Below, one piece after another: positions 37,180-49,939 of a DNA stretch of 64,000 nucleotides (position 1 is its first letter; every line of letters begins with the position of its first letter). The stretch spans positions 6,083,635 through 6,147,634 of the forward strand of contig NC_037648.1 in the NCBI RefSeq assembly GCF_003254395.2, read 5' to 3'. A program made the translations under genes and the position numbers. Under the pieces are notes generated by a model. That model was not told the DNA's origin. It saw nothing but the letters and a program-made list of their open reading frames with translations, and ran no database searches. The DNA is from Apis mellifera. Its lineage: Eukaryota > Arthropoda > Insecta > Hymenoptera > Apidae.

Positions 37180-40100
37180 TATTTAAATTCATAATTATTT
37201 AAAATTTTTTTTTATTATTTTATTTTATTATTTTAATATTTACAATAATGATTAAGAATAATTTCATTGATCTAATTTTATTGATAATTAATTGATTGAT
37301 TAAAAAAAAATATTGTATGTATGATAAAATGTCAATTATTCTAATTTCGATTATTAAATCAAAATAAAAAAAATCGATTATTTAAATATATAAAATGTCA
37401 TGTATTTAAACAATGGTTTCATTCTGGAAATAAAAATCACTTATTTGAATGTACTTCTATAATCTGATTAATCGATATTATAACAAATATTTAAATTTAT
37501 TTTGTTTTTAATAATGAAAAGAATAATAAAATATTGTTAATTAAAATTTTATAATATCATATTTATATATAATATCACGTTAATTCTATTATAAAAATTT
37601 TATAAATCAACGATTGAAAAAAACAAATATGAATTTCATTAATATAAAATATAAGTTTTGCATATCAAATTTTATTATATCATATTAATGTAACATTGTA
37701 TTATATAGAAACGTTTTGTTAATATAAAATCATTTTATTAATAGAATATTATTAATATTATATTTAAAAAAAATAATAAACATGTGATTTAATTTTTATG
37801 ATCTGAATAATGTTAAATTTAAATTTTATCAATAAATATATATTATACCACTTAAATAAAATGTTTTAACAGTAATATTGTAAAACTTTAATTTCAGTTT
37901 ATCCTTAACAAAAATGATATAAATTTTTTTGATATATAACAGATATAAGTACATAATTTCCAATAATATTTGAATATTAAAATATTTATATTTATATTTA
38001 TATATATAATAATTTTATGAAATATATATATAAATTATTTATATTTAATTATATTTATTGAAAACTGAATATTAATAAATATATAATATATTAATTTCTA
38101 ATAATATATAATATTTAATATTTCTAATAAATATTTTATAGAAAATCTATTTAAATAAAATTTGTATATATATGTTAAAATTATATGATAAAGATATTAT
38201 AATATATATTTCAAGATGTAATAACATTTGTGGAGAATTGAAAATAATTAAAATTAATTGTTATAAAACAATATTCTTAATAATTATAATTATAATTATT
38301 ATTATTTTCTATGATGGTTTGAAAATAATTACAAATTAATTGTTAATCTTAATCAATTTTGAATATTTCAATTCAGTAAACACGTTATTATATTATCTTC
38401 CAAAAAAAAAAAACAGAAAATTGTTAGTTTCCAAATATAACAGAGAATATTTTTTCAAAACCCTTCTCATTTGGCAACTCTAATAGAATTCAAAACATTT
38501 AATCGAATCCTTGTTAGGATTTCTTTGTGAATCAACCATCCACTTTGTCTACTACAAGATAGTCATCGGTTTGCAAGTATACAAATTATTCAATTGCGAT
38601 TCATCTAGTGTTTTTCAGAATATATTGCGAAAATAATATCAATAATATATTAATATAATAATATTCAATAAAATATATCAATAAAATAATATTCAATGAT
38701 TTTATGAAAAATTGAAAAATTGCTAAATTTTTGCTTTATTTGAAAAATAAATTTGTTATATAGTTTATTTTAATGAACTGTATAATTTTTTCTGTTTTTT
38801 TCAATTGTTTTTTATAATATTGACAAAAAAGTTATTGATAAAATTTTATCTCTGTTAAATAGAAATATATTTTAAATTGAGGATATTTTATTTGAAATAA
38901 AGATAAAAAATATCAATTATTTTAATATATTCATTAATTATTTTTTGATAGAAATAAAAAAAAATAATTTTATTTTGCTGAAGATTATATAAATAATTTT
39001 TAAATAAATAATTTTAAATAAATAATATTTTATTTGAATTAATTTATTAATCAAATTTATTAATTTAATTTTTAATCTTACAGTTAATGATATATTCGAA
39101 AAGTACAAACAAATTTATAAATTATTTTTTAAAATTATATGAGAATACATATGAGTGAACATATCATCATCATTTAATTTTGTTTTATGATATTATTTCT
39201 ATCTTTAAAAGCTTTATATAGTTTCGCTCACTTATACTTTATGTGACGTTTTAAAAAACGAATATTTTATCTTTTAATTATAATTTCTCTCTCTGTTCGA
39301 AAGAAATCAAAGATTTTTTTACTTGTGAAGAAATCAGATTAAAATATTGTAATTATATGTATTTTAAAAGAAATTATTTGCAGAAATGTTAATATTTTTA
39401 TCTTAGAAATCGTAAATCATTTATTTAATTTCAACAAAATTTTATATATAATAGAAAAATACTATGTCATTACAGATAAGATGATCGAATTCTTAACTAA
39501 TAAGAATTTTAATTTAATATAATATTATTAAATTTATAAATATAAATAATATAAATAAATATTAAACTCTTATATGCAAATAAACAATTTTATTTATAGT
39601 TAATTTTTTCGTTTTAAATTTTATTATATTAAAAATAAATCTACAAATCTTTTTAAAAAGAACTTTTGAAAGATATTCTCGAGAATATTTATTATTAAAT
39701 TAAATGAATAATGTTAGTATTCTTATTGCAATATCATTTTAGAAAATATTTTCGAAATCTTACTTCGAAAATTTTTCTATTAAGTTGATTCGTATTCTTT
39801 TATTTATGGAAAATATTATGAAAAAGAACTGATTAATCTGCTAATTTCTATATTTGGAAATATTAACTTTTCATAGTTTTTTGATAATTTTATCATTAAT
39901 TTTAATTAATATTAATCCTTAACTTATTAAAAATAATATTAAAGTTCATAATATTAAAGTAATATTATGACGGATTGTTTCTTTCTTTAACCTTTTACTT
40001 TTTCGAAAGTTATATATTGAATTTTAAACTTATATGCAAAAAGTATTACAATTTGATTGGATTATTTTATTATAATACAAAATTGATTTATTTATAATAA

Positions 40101-40300
40101 GACAATTGTTATTCTAGTTATATTCACCTAAATTCAAATTTGAAATTTATTCAGATTCAAAAAATATTATAAGTAAACAGATACTAATTTATATTAGTCA
40201 CTTAATTTGTGAAATTTGTCATTTCGTACACAAAAATTCAATAATTAAAAAAACTCTATCAAAATCTTTCTTAAAATAATTTAATAAATATTAATCGTGT
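37180..40300. other. AT-rich desert
   Basis: Over 3 kb with no gene seen. A small mixed patch lies at 38460-38600 (about 36% GC), without an ORF or splice pair. Confidence 0.8.
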
Positions 40301-40309
40301 TAATGCGAG

Positions 40310-40930
40310 TTTGTTTAATCAATTGATTTCAATTTTAAATGTGGCCAATATGCGTGACTTAACAAGCAGCCTATAAACTAATTAAAAAAGAAAATTCTAG
40401 TTCGAAATTACTCTCGAGAAAATCAATAATCACTAAAGTATCTTTCATTTATTATTGGGGAAAGAAAGATTCGTACAGAACAAATTTACCCGATGGAACG
40501 TTTGCGTAAATTCCGAAACCGAAAGAAAATGCTAATATAAGTGTAGGCCGATTCGTTCTTGCTTCTTATAGCCGAAATGAGAGAAACATCTGGCACGGGT
40601 GCCAAAGAGCAGGCAGGTTGCGTATTACACTCATACTACGTGGTCCGTTCCTGCCTTTTTTCACCTCAGCTTCCCTCGTTCCTCTTCTTTCTTTCTCGCC
40701 ATATTCTCTCTTCCTTGAATCCACCCCGATATCTAGTTACCAACAGCAGCGAAACCACCTGGACTGCAAAGGGTTACGGTCACCTTCAGATATTTTTTCT
40801 TGCAATTTCTCGTTAAGATGACGATCAAGAATTCGTTATTTGCTTGTTGTCCTCCTGCTTACTTGCGTGAGATTCACCTTCTATCGTGAGAAATTAAGAA
40901 GCGAGAAGATGATAAATACTTATAGAGAAG
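40310..40930 (+). other. GC island with good acceptors but weak donors
   Basis: A strong acceptor (gttcttgcttcttatag) ends at 40571. It is followed by an open frame EMRETSGTGAKEQA, but the only nearby donor, CAG|GTTGCG, is poor. A second acceptor (tttttcttgcaatttctcgttaag) ends at 40817 and is followed by ATGACGATC (MTIKNSLFACCPPAYL), with a GTGAGA donor at 40867. Overlapping plus ORFs of 85 (40559-40816) and 67 codons result. Either short exon is possible, and neither is convincing. Confidence 0.25.
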
Positions 40931-40959
40931 AGAAGAAATGAAGAATGAACAAGATACGA

Positions 40960-43040
40960 AATATGATCATAATTTTTAAAATTTTTAATATATTTATAAT
41001 CATTGTTGGATTGTTAATAAATTAAAAAATGTATTTTTCGAGAATTGGAATAATATTTTGTTAAGAGAATCATTGAAACAGAATGTATTAAATATATCAG
41101 ATATAGCTTAAGAAAAAAAATTTTTATTTATTGATTATTTCTGATAGAATATAATTATAATAAATATTTCAATAGTCTTTATTATTATGTTTTATTTTTT
41201 TAATCTTTTCAATAAATTTTTCAACTAAATAAAAAAATAATGAAAGAAATAAATAGTTAATAAAAGTAATAAGTATACAATTTATGAATTTCGATATTTT
41301 GAAAAACTAAAGTTAAAAAGCAGAAAAGTAAAATTAATAATTTATTTATTGTTCTTTAAAAATTTAAAAAGCAGAAAAGTAAAACTAATAATTTATTTGT
41401 TGTTCTTTAAAAATTTAGAAAGCAGAAAAGTAAAATTAATAATTTATTTATTGTTCTTTAAAACAAGATGAAATGTATTTCTATTAAATATGTAATAATC
41501 ATCACGAGTTTTAAATCATTTACCGATGACATTTCGGAAAAAATTATTTAAAAACAGAAATTTTTAATGAGCAATAAAATAAATTACAAAAATTATATTA
41601 TAGAATATTATGTTATAGAGCAATAAAATAAATTAAAAAAATAATGTTATAGAATATTGTTAACAAATAGAAAACTCTTTATTCATTTAATAAAATTATA
41701 TCATAAAAATGATAAAATGACAATTTTATATTTAGAAGAAAATATCAGAAAATTTAATTAAATTAAATAATGATTTTAAATAAGCGGTTAAGAATTTACT
41801 GTTGCAATGATCAAAATTCACAAAATCAATCTAGAAAATTAACAAAATTAAATAAAAATGATAACTTATCTCATATATAAAAATTGAATAATTAATTTTA
41901 AAAAAAATGCAAAAATATTTAATTTAATACATATTTACTGATTCAAAAATAATATGAATATTAACACGAATAAACTTTACATAAATGTTAATCAATATTC
42001 ATTACTATAAAATAAATATATAAAAATGTAAAAATAAATTTTTTATTATTAACTACAAACTATCTAGAAAATTCAAATTAATTTTATTACAATATATTAA
42101 AATCAGATAATTATTTTTATAAGAAAAAATAGGATGAAAACATATTAAATAATTCAAAAAATATCATAGTAATAAATTTTGAATATTTATGTAATAAAAA
42201 TTTTAAATATTTATATAATAAAAAATTATAATCAAAATGTATATATTTCATAGATACATTTTAACAATATATAAAAAAAAAACACGAACAAAAACAAAAA
42301 TTATTTCTTGAAAGTAATTTTTTATTAATTATTAAATTAATTTTTAAAATTGTGATATAAATATTCTATATGTAATATTCTATATGTAAGATATTAATAT
42401 GTATTTTATATGTAAAAATCTGTTTCTTTTTTTTCTAATCTTTAATGTAAATATATCTAATATCTATTTATATAAAATCTAATGATTTTTATTTACTAAT
42501 TTTGTGCATTATTAATTAAGATTTATAATCTATATTGAAAAGCATGATTGAAAATGATTGAAAGTAAAATTATATAATGAAATTAAATAAAAATTATTTA
42601 TTGATTTATTTGTTTTTTATCAAATGAAAAATATGAGAATTGGGTATATGAAGAATGTACTAAAAAATAATTTATCATTTTTAATTTATTTATTAGGAAA
42701 TACAAATACTTTATTTTATTCCTATTATAATGTAATTTCATTCAATAAATATCTTAATTTTTTAAAATTAAAATTATATTATAATAAAATTATAATTGAC
42801 TCACAGACAATTATAACATCTTCATGTCTTCTTATGAATTTTTATTAATAATTTTTTTGTTATTATTAAAAATGAGAGTTTTGACAATATTAGACAAAAT
42901 TAAATAAATATATAAGATTGTTTCATAGTATATAAAAACATTTATTATAAATACAACATTTCAAAATCATTATTTTGGAATATTCGTTCTCTATTAAAGA
43001 CAAATAACTATTTTTATTTCTTTCTATTATTATAAAAAAA
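40960..43040. other. AT-rich desert with minisatellite
   Basis: Apart from the 51-bp tandem repeat at 41314-41463, no gene or element was seen. The 74-codon plus ORF at 42624-42848 lies in about 16% GC sequence. Confidence 0.8.
41314..41463. repeat. 51-bp tandem repeat, about 3 units
   Basis: The word gcagaaaagtaaaa recurs at 41320, 41371 and 41422, giving a period of exactly 51. Units differ by only a few substitutions, so the duplication is recent or homogenised. The period is divisible by 3, and one plus frame stays open through all units (SRKVKLIIYLLFFKNLK repeated) to a TGA after the last one. There is no start codon, so this is probably not coding. Confidence 0.92.
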
Positions 43041-43049
43041 GAAGTCATA

Positions 43050-43500
43050 TAGTTGTATAAATGAAGGAGAAAAGAAAATGGACGATGGATGCGTTGAGTG
43101 CATGGAAAAGTTCGATAGAATCGATTTCATAAGCAAAGGGAGCAAAAAAGCACGACGGCTGGTTTGCGGCAATATGCCAATATGGCAATAAAACGGCCTC
43201 TTTCTTTCTTTCTCTTTCGATATAAATAGGGGTACAATGTCGGTGTAAAAGTGCCGACAGATGGGATTCTCCTCTCTTTCTCCTTTTTATCTATGCTCTC
43301 GCCCTCGATCCTCTCTCGAGTACATATGAGACTCCTACGAAACCACCCACAATGTTCTCTTTCATGAAATTTCATCGTTTTTCGTTAGTTTCCCGATACA
43401 CCGAGAGTGCACGCTCTTCAATTGTGTATAGCCGGAATACAACGCAATATGTGCCCTTAATACAGACGTGAATTCCACGTGTAAAAATGCTATATTGAAT
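43050..43500. other. GC island with minus ORF and plus TATA box
   Basis: GC is about 43%. An ATG-started minus frame at 43375-43127 (82 codons, MKFHEREHCGWFRRSLICTR at its N-terminus) is basic and unrecognised. The plus strand has a TATA box (listed separately) and CT-rich text typical of insect promoters. E-box CACGTG at 43476-43481. The minus ORF and the plus promoter are alternatives, and I favour regulatory DNA. Confidence 0.3.
43221..43259 (+). promoter_or_regulatory. TATA box plus hairpin at the expected start site
   Basis: TATAAATAG at 43221-43229 is preceded by a CT-rich tract. A 6-bp hairpin, TGTCGG/CCGACA (43238-43243 with 43254-43259, loop 10), sits 17-38 bases downstream, where transcription would begin. 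No coding exon follows clearly. Confidence 0.25.
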
Positions 43501-43509
43501 CGGCAATAC

Positions 43510-43940
43510 GTATTTTTAGGATAGGGATAGGATATCTACTTGAAACTTTGAAATCTCGAAACTCGAAAAATTTCAAGTTTTTTTGAATTTCGAAATTTTT
43601 AACCATTTTTGTAATTCAAAATTCTCAAAATTTAATTGAATTTGTATTCAAAGTTAATTTTTATTTTAATTGATATTTTAATTGATATGATTTTATTAAT
43701 CTATTATAATAGCTTATATGAAAAAAAGGTAAAAATAAAATTTTTGTAAACAAAAAAAATAAATATTTTTAATATTGGTTGATTTTGAATTTAAATTCAA
43801 AAAATTTCAAAAATAAAAGTTTGTTAAGATTTTAATTGTTTACAAAATAAATAGTGCTTAGAAGAAAAAAAATATTTCGAATTCGAGATTTGTGAAAAAA
43901 CCAAGTTTCAATTTTTAATTTTATTTTTCTGTATTTATTG
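43510..43940. other. AT-rich desert
   Basis: No gene seen. Words such as tcgaaactcgaaaaatttca repeat loosely near 43545-43620. Confidence 0.75.
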
Positions 43941-43944
43941 ATAT

Positions 43945-44118
43945 ATTAGTTTATTCGTTGACATTTTATTTTTAATTTATCTTATTTTTTTTAATTCATT
44001 CATTGATCTTTGTGATGAAAATTAAATAACCATTAGTTTATTCGTTGACATTTTATTTTTAATTTATCCTATTTTTTTTTCATTCATTGATCTTTGTAAT
44101 AAAAATTAAATAACCATT
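43945..44118. repeat. 87-bp direct tandem duplication
   Basis: Copy 1 (43945-44031) and copy 2 (44032-44118) both begin attagtttattcgttgacat and end with attaaataacc. They differ by a few substitutions and small indels. This is a recent local duplication. Confidence 0.92.
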
Positions 44119-44124
44119 AGAATG

Positions 44125-45110
44125 GAAAAAAAAAATCAAAATTATATGATTATTTTGTAAAAGTAAAAAAAACTTATTTCTACTTTCAGATCAATCTATT
44201 AAGAAATCCTTTTTCCTAAAATAAATCTTGTGTATTTTCTCAGTAGATTTTTAAGATATATTTTTACATAATTTTACATTATAAATGTATTTATATAATT
44301 ATATTATATTATATTATTATAATATATATTATAATATATATTATAAATTTACATGTTATATTATTTTTTTATTTAAACAAATTTTAAATGAAATTTAAAC
44401 AAAAAATTTAAAATAAAATATTTTTAGTTAAGATGAAACAAGTGCAGATTTCTTTTAATTTAATTTTAATTTTTCTAATTTTTCATTTTTTTAAATATAT
44501 TTTTTTTGTTTCTTATTAAATTATTTTTATGTGATTAATTAATATTTATTAATTTAATATTATAAAATTTAATTAATCTAATTAAATTTTTTCTCTCGAT
44601 AATATTTTAAAATGTAAAAATATATATAAAATATAATAAATATATATAAAATATAATGTAAAAAATAAATAATATAATTTTATTAAGTTTAAAATATGAC
44701 TAATACTATTTATAATTGAAAAAGCATTAAAATAAAAATAATCTTAAATTCTTTAAAATGCTGTTTTTGAATGAGACATATACAACATTCGCAGTTATTT
44801 AATTTTGAATAAAAAATTTCTACTATTTTAAAGCTTCATTTAATTACATGGAACATGTTGTATTAATCAAATTAAATACACGCAAAATCTCACTTTTAAA
44901 TATCTATTACTTTACGATCAAACAATCAAATATTCACTTTATATTCACTTTATTAATTATTATATTCGCACATATTAATTACCGTGCAAATGATATACAA
45001 ACTATTAGAAAAATAGATATTCACGAAATAAAGTATAAAGCAAAATCCAAAAAATACAATATTTTCAAAAGACTAACTACGTGTGCGACAATAAAATGTT
45101 CGGATTAACC
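44125..45110. other. AT-rich desert
   Basis: No gene supported. The plus ORF at 44848-45108 (86 codons, true ATG, MEHVVLIKLNTRKISLLNIY at the N-terminus) is in about 25% GC sequence and has the amino-acid bias of the desert. It is noted only as a weak candidate. Confidence 0.7.
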
Positions 45111-45111
45111 T

Positions 45112-45450
45112 CTAACACAAAAATCTGCAGCCGTGACAAGGCTTAAAGAGATGCCGATGCAGATTCGCGAAACAGCTGTATGGAGCATCAAGTCTAAGGA
45201 CAAACGGGATTAGAGCGAAAAAAGGGAAAACGTGGAATACGAAAGAGTGGAAGGTTGGTGGAAAATTTATTCTTTCGAGCGGTTTCGAGGACTCGATCAA
45301 AGGAAAGCGAATGCTCGAAAGAGAGGCAGTCAGAGCCGAAATCCTATTTGGTCGCTTGTTATTGAAATGGCATTCGCAGCTGTTTATTTGGTCGTGCGTG
45401 CAGATTCGCATTGACAAAAGGGTTTCTCTTGTAGTGGCTAAAAATTTTCC
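45112..45450 (-). CDS. Candidate 3'-terminal coding exon or chance ORF, unknown
   Basis: On the minus strand an acceptor-like gggaaaatttttag ends near 45440. It is followed by about 110 codons open to TAG at 45112. The same frame is open further upstream (151 codons in all, from 45567, with a hydrophobic AT-rich start). The peptide contains MRICTHDQINSCECHFNNKR and ends LHRHLFKPCHGCRFLC; Cys and His are frequent, but no zinc-finger spacing is seen. The plus strand is also open in part (45232-45414, ending MAFAAVYLVVRADSH). An ORF this long is close to the chance expectation for all islands combined. No poly(A) signal was identified. Confidence 0.2.
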   Translation of the reverse strand, partial: GKFLATTRETLLSMRICTHDQINSCECHFNNKRPNRISALTASLSSIRFPLIESSKPLERINFPPTFHSFVFHVFPFFALIPFVLRLDAPYSCFANLHRHLFKPCHGCRFLC

Positions 45451-45569
45451 CGAAATGTAGGGATCCAAACGAAGAACGTGACGAGAAAAGAGTGACAAGA
45501 TGAAAAGTAGAATGTTAAGATGGAACAAACTAATCAAAATGATAATCGAATAATCAAAAGTATACAAAA

Positions 45570-46500
45570 AACAAAATACATTTTTGAAATGTCTTAAAAT
45601 TATAATGTTTTAATTTTTTTATCTTTTCTTTGTATATATTTTTTTAATATTGTCATTTTTCATTATATTATAAATTTACAATGATATATTATGTTCTTAG
45701 TATATAAAATAAGATCTGTCAGATTTGATATCTTCTCTATGTTTAATTAGACAAAAAATATATCATACAAATATCTATTATACATTACACAGAATGTTAA
45801 AAAAAAATCTAAAAGTTTAAGATGTTCAAAAGAAAATAATTTTGCAAAATAGTAAGGGAAATTATTATCCTATTGTTATAATTAAAAATTTCAGATATTA
45901 TTAAAGGATTTATTGGATAAATTTATTAGTTTTTAAATATTACTCATTAATATAATATAATATATATATATATATATTCTTTATTATATTGTCTATTTAG
46001 GAAATCATTGGTTATTAATTTAGTAAATATTAATATAAATATTAAATATTATATATAAATTTATAAGAAATTTTAATTATTATTCATAATTATAAATTTA
46101 TTAAAAAGAAATTATTTTTATTTAATCCCTTTTAATTAAAAAATTTTGATTTTTTAAAGATTTTGTAATAATTTTTTTTCTTATTGTTTAAAACTTTTTA
46201 ACAATTAATTTAAAAATAATAATAAAGAAAAAAATCTGTTGAATTTTTTTTTAAATTTTGAAAATATAAAATTATAAAAAAATTTGAAATATATTATAAC
46301 GTTGTTGAAAAGATATATATATATTCATATATTATCAATATAGCTGATTAAATCAATTATAATATATTTACTTTTAAATTTAGTTATCTTCAACTCATTC
46401 AAGTCATATATATTCTACGAATTTTCAAACATAATCATAAAAATTCCATTTCTTTTAATTAGTAAAATAATTTTTTTTAGTCTCAGTAATAAAAATTAAT
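45570..46500. other. AT-rich desert
   Basis: No gene or element seen. Confidence 0.8.
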
Positions 46501-46509
46501 TTAAAATCA

Positions 46510-47150
46510 ATATCTCACTTTTCTTTCCTTCTTTTCTTTTCGTCGATAATTTGCAGCAGTCGAAGATACATTTTTCATGCGACTAATTAAAAACTGAATA
46601 ATTCGGAATAATTCGGAAAGCGAAATGTACGAAATGTGTAGATGAGCAAAGAATAACCCTGACAAAGGATCGAAGCGATAAAATGTAAAAAGAGAGAGGA
46701 AGAGAGAAAGGAAAGGGAAAAACTAGGATTTCAAAGACAATGAAAACGTTTTAGCGTTTCATTGATAATTATGGGTTAACGAGGCGGCAATAAGTACCCA
46801 CTCGTTCAAACGATAATTGGTCGCCGATCGATTCGTGCCGCGAAACAACTCGCAGCAGTTCAATTGTAAATGCAAAAATCTATCTTATCTATTTCTCTCG
46901 TAATATTCGTATATGTCGGAGGGCCATGGATGTACGAGTGTATAAAAAAAAAGAAAAAGAAAAAATCATACGTACAGTTTCGAATTTGCACCAATCTTTT
47001 GTCCCAATAAATCGACGGCAGTAGAACGACGCCGATTGTTCCCATTCAATTTTATGCCTATTTTCTCTGCTCTGAGCTATGCGAGGTAGAAATTTTAAAA
47101 TGGATTTTGAGCGAAAATTCGATCGAATCTGTCTCGATTCGTATTGGTTT
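46510..47150. other. GC island with strong acceptor but no exon
   Basis: A very good plus acceptor (cttttcttttcgtcgataat, then ttgcag) ends near 46557, but all three frames close within 50 bases and no donor is present. A purine tract lies at 46688-46725. CpG-rich text such as ggtcgccgatcgattcgtgc follows near 46820. A 61-codon minus ORF at 47045-46860 includes a poly-Phe run from simple sequence. Regulatory island favoured. Confidence 0.35.
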
Positions 47151-47159
47151 CATAATTTT

Positions 47160-48960
47160 TATTTTATTTAGTTTTTTTTTTCTTTCTTTTGTTATTTTTA
47201 TTCAATTGAATCGATATTATTAACAAAGTTATCTATAGATTACAAGTTATCAGTAATAATGAGTTTTCTTATATATTTACAAAGCTTGATAAAAAATTGA
47301 TGAATAAGGTTTTATAAGCACATTTTATAATACAATATAAAAACATGTAAATTATAATATAAGCCAATTGCTTGTTCTATTCAATGTAATATAATGTATG
47401 CATGTGAAAACTATTTATGTAAAGAAAATTTATAATTTAAAACTTATTAATCATAATTTGCTAACGTTATCAATAAATTATTATGTATTAAAACTATTAT
47501 TAATTTATTTTAATTTATTTTAATTATTATTAATTTTAAATTTATTTTAATAATTAATAATTAAATTACTAATTAAAAAAAAAGAAATATTTTAATTTCA
47601 TAATATTTAATATTGAAAGGAATTAAATTTTATTCTTAGTATAAAAATTTTTCTTTATTCCAGTAGAAGATTTAAAGATTTTTTAAAGTGTTTGTATAGC
47701 ATTTATCTATTCGTAAATTTTATTTACATTTTACATTGATTCATGATAATATTAATATAGATATATTTCACAATTATAACTATAATTCTAACTATATTAT
47801 TTATATTACAATAATTTCTAATAAACCTATAATATTATTATAACTATATATTATATTACCTAATAATATAATAATTTTTCTGATAATGCAAAAATTAAAA
47901 TTCCAATTTATTCATATTTTCTATTTAAATATATAGATTCTATTGTATGTAAAAAAAAAAAGAAAACAGAAAAAAAATTATTTTTAAATAAAAAAATTAA
48001 TAAAAATATTTAATTTTTAAATATATTATTTAAATAATGTAAATTTTTTTAAGTTATTTAATTCGCAATTTGTTTTCATTCCTTCTATAAATGATAACAA
48101 TAAAAAAAATATGTGTTTAATATTTTTATAATAATTACATTAGCAAAATTTTATTGTAATCAACGATTGATACTTCAGTATATTGTTTAAAAATAAGTAA
48201 TTATATTTACAAAATCATATTTAATAAAAATATTCGGTTTAATTGTTTTGTGATTTATTTACTTTTAACTTCTGCGTTAATTCTTCTAATAAAATTAAAT
48301 TATTTTTGCAATATATGTTACTAAATCTTAAATGTACTTAATATACGTATTATGTATTTAAATTTACTATAATTATTTGTAACAACAATCAACACCATTA
48401 TCTTAATTATTTTCAAATTGAACTCTCTTAAGCAATAGAGATTATCGAAAACAAATACTTTTTATGCCAAGTAAAAATTTTCGAAAAATGTGATTATTCT
48501 TGAATATTTCGTTAAAATAAATTTCATTTTATTCATAATACAATCTTTATAAAGGCCATATATACGAATTCAATCTTGATATCAAAAATTTTGCATGAAC
48601 AAAATATATATAAGAAATGTATATATTAAGTATATATTGGAAAATGAAAATGCGCATTTAAAATGATAATTGCGTCGATGCAATACTTCAATCTTGCAAT
48701 TCAATTGAGACTCCTATGATATAAAATATTAAAGTTTATTAAAACATTTGCCGTACCGATTTAAGTACCGTTAACCATATTTTCCATTTTTACGTTTTTG
48801 TGCAGATTATTATTAATTATAATCAGTAAATTGTAGACTGTAAAAATTTTTACAATATTCTATAATATTAATATTTTCTATGCGATATATTGGATCAAAC
48901 GTTTATATATAACGTATTTGAGATATTTATTATATTTAAAAATTGCAAAAATTAATAAAA
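47160..48960. other. AT-rich desert
   Basis: No gene or element seen. Confidence 0.8.
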
Positions 48961-48975
48961 TTGAGTGATTTTAAA

Positions 48976-48997
48976 TATATATATATATATATATATC
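48976..48997. repeat. Short (AT)n tract
   Basis: About 11 AT units immediately left of a GC island. Confidence 0.9.
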
Positions 48998-49058
48998 GAT
49001 AAAACCGTCCAAGAAACGAAAGTACGAGAGTGTGAAATAAACACAGTTCGTGCAACCG

Positions 49059-49200
49059 TAAGTCTTGGAAAATATCTAACAGGTACTTCTCGCGCCTTCG
49101 TGCATTTCAATACACAACAAGAGGAAGAAAACCAGGAAGGAAAGAAAGAGAAGGATGAAGGGGCACGCGTATATAGATTGTAGATACCCTACAGCGTCAA
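49059..49200 (+). other. Island segment with donor and purine tract
   Basis: A GTAAGT donor motif at 49059 follows an open frame (KTVQETKVRECEINTVRAT), but the sequence before it is an (AT)n tract with no good acceptor. A purine-rich run occupies 49120-49160. Confidence 0.2.
49170..49176 (+). promoter_or_regulatory. TATA box (TATATAG)
   Basis: It lies 58 bases before the ATG at 49228, which would leave a 5' untranslated leader of about 30 bases. It is preceded by a GC-rich gggcacgcg. Confidence 0.22.
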
Positions 49201-49227
49201 ATCCCGAGTAATCCCCGAAAGCAGACG

Positions 49228-49476
49228 ATGAGCACGCACGGCATTCTAGCAATTCTCACGATTTTCTCGTTGTCCTTAGGTCGAAGCCTTCGTGCTTATA
49301 TACATTCATCCGTTTCATCCTCAATCGTGTCCACGTTTCTGGCTCCCGTAGCTCAGGTGCACCAATATCTCTCTCTTTCTCTCTCTCTTGCTCTTTTTGT
49401 GTTTCTATACACTGTCCTCTATGGCGATAGATCTATCCAGAGCAGCCATAAGGAGCCCACAAACGACTCTAGGTAG
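49228..49476 (+). CDS. Candidate first coding exon with signal peptide, unknown
   Basis: A true ATG opens 82 codons. The first residues, MSTHGILAILTIFSLSLGRS, form a classic secretory signal: short polar start, hydrophobic core, then small residues. A TATA box lies 58 bases upstream. The following part (LRAYIHSSVSSSIVSTFLAP) leads into low-complexity LSLSLSLALF encoded by a CT repeat, which is unlikely to be real protein. If genuine, the exon probably ends earlier, for example at CTCAG|GTGCAC near 49355, a weak donor. Other plus frames overlap to the right (49388-49621). The signal-like start is suggestive, but hydrophobic starts are easily produced by pyrimidine-rich DNA. Confidence 0.2.
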   Translation: MSTHGILAILTIFSLSLGRSLRAYIHSSVSSSIVSTFLAPVAQVHQYLSLSLSLALFVFLYTVLYGDRSIQSSHKEPTNDSR

Positions 49477-49479
49477 CAG

Positions 49480-49930
49480 CCCTTGCATGCAACCACCTGA
49501 ATGGGTCGAGCAATTTCTGACCTCGACTCCCTCTGTCTTTCTCCCTTCCCTCATTCAACGACCCGTTAAAAACATAAATTTACAAACTAACCCCCGCAAA
49601 TGCGATTGTATCCAACGTTAGGTTTGACCGGACTCTCGCTATAAACCCATAATGGCTGATTCGTGATTCGGAATAAGTTAAACTGATTTTCTATACTAAA
49701 GTCGACATTGGTGTATGGCTATTTTACAACCAGCGACAAACCAAGCATCTTTTGGAATGGCACAATGACCGCTGCTGGTGCCTCTACTGTCCTTGTATAT
49801 TATTGTAAATCTTTTGTCGATGCGACGACTTTCGAATTCCTTCGATTTCGTGAAGAATCACAAGATACAAGATAGTTACGAGTATCTTTTTGTCCAGGTG
49901 ATGTTTTTTTCACGTAATCGAGGCAATTGT
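49480..49930. other. Right part of the 49-kb island
   Basis: About 44% GC. A plus frame continues to 49621 (PEWVEQFLTSTPSVFLPSLI) without splice support. The rest has no long ORF. Confidence 0.35.
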
Positions 49931-49939
49931 ATTGCATTC

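Noticed and set aside
40572..40605. 34-nt exon that would fit the plus-strand phase chain
   Set aside because: Its donor CAG|GTTGCG is too weak. Including it would be fitting the model to the phase.
46530..46600. Excellent acceptor ending in ttgcag at about 46557
   Set aside because: All frames close within 50 bases and there is no donor, so no exon can be built.
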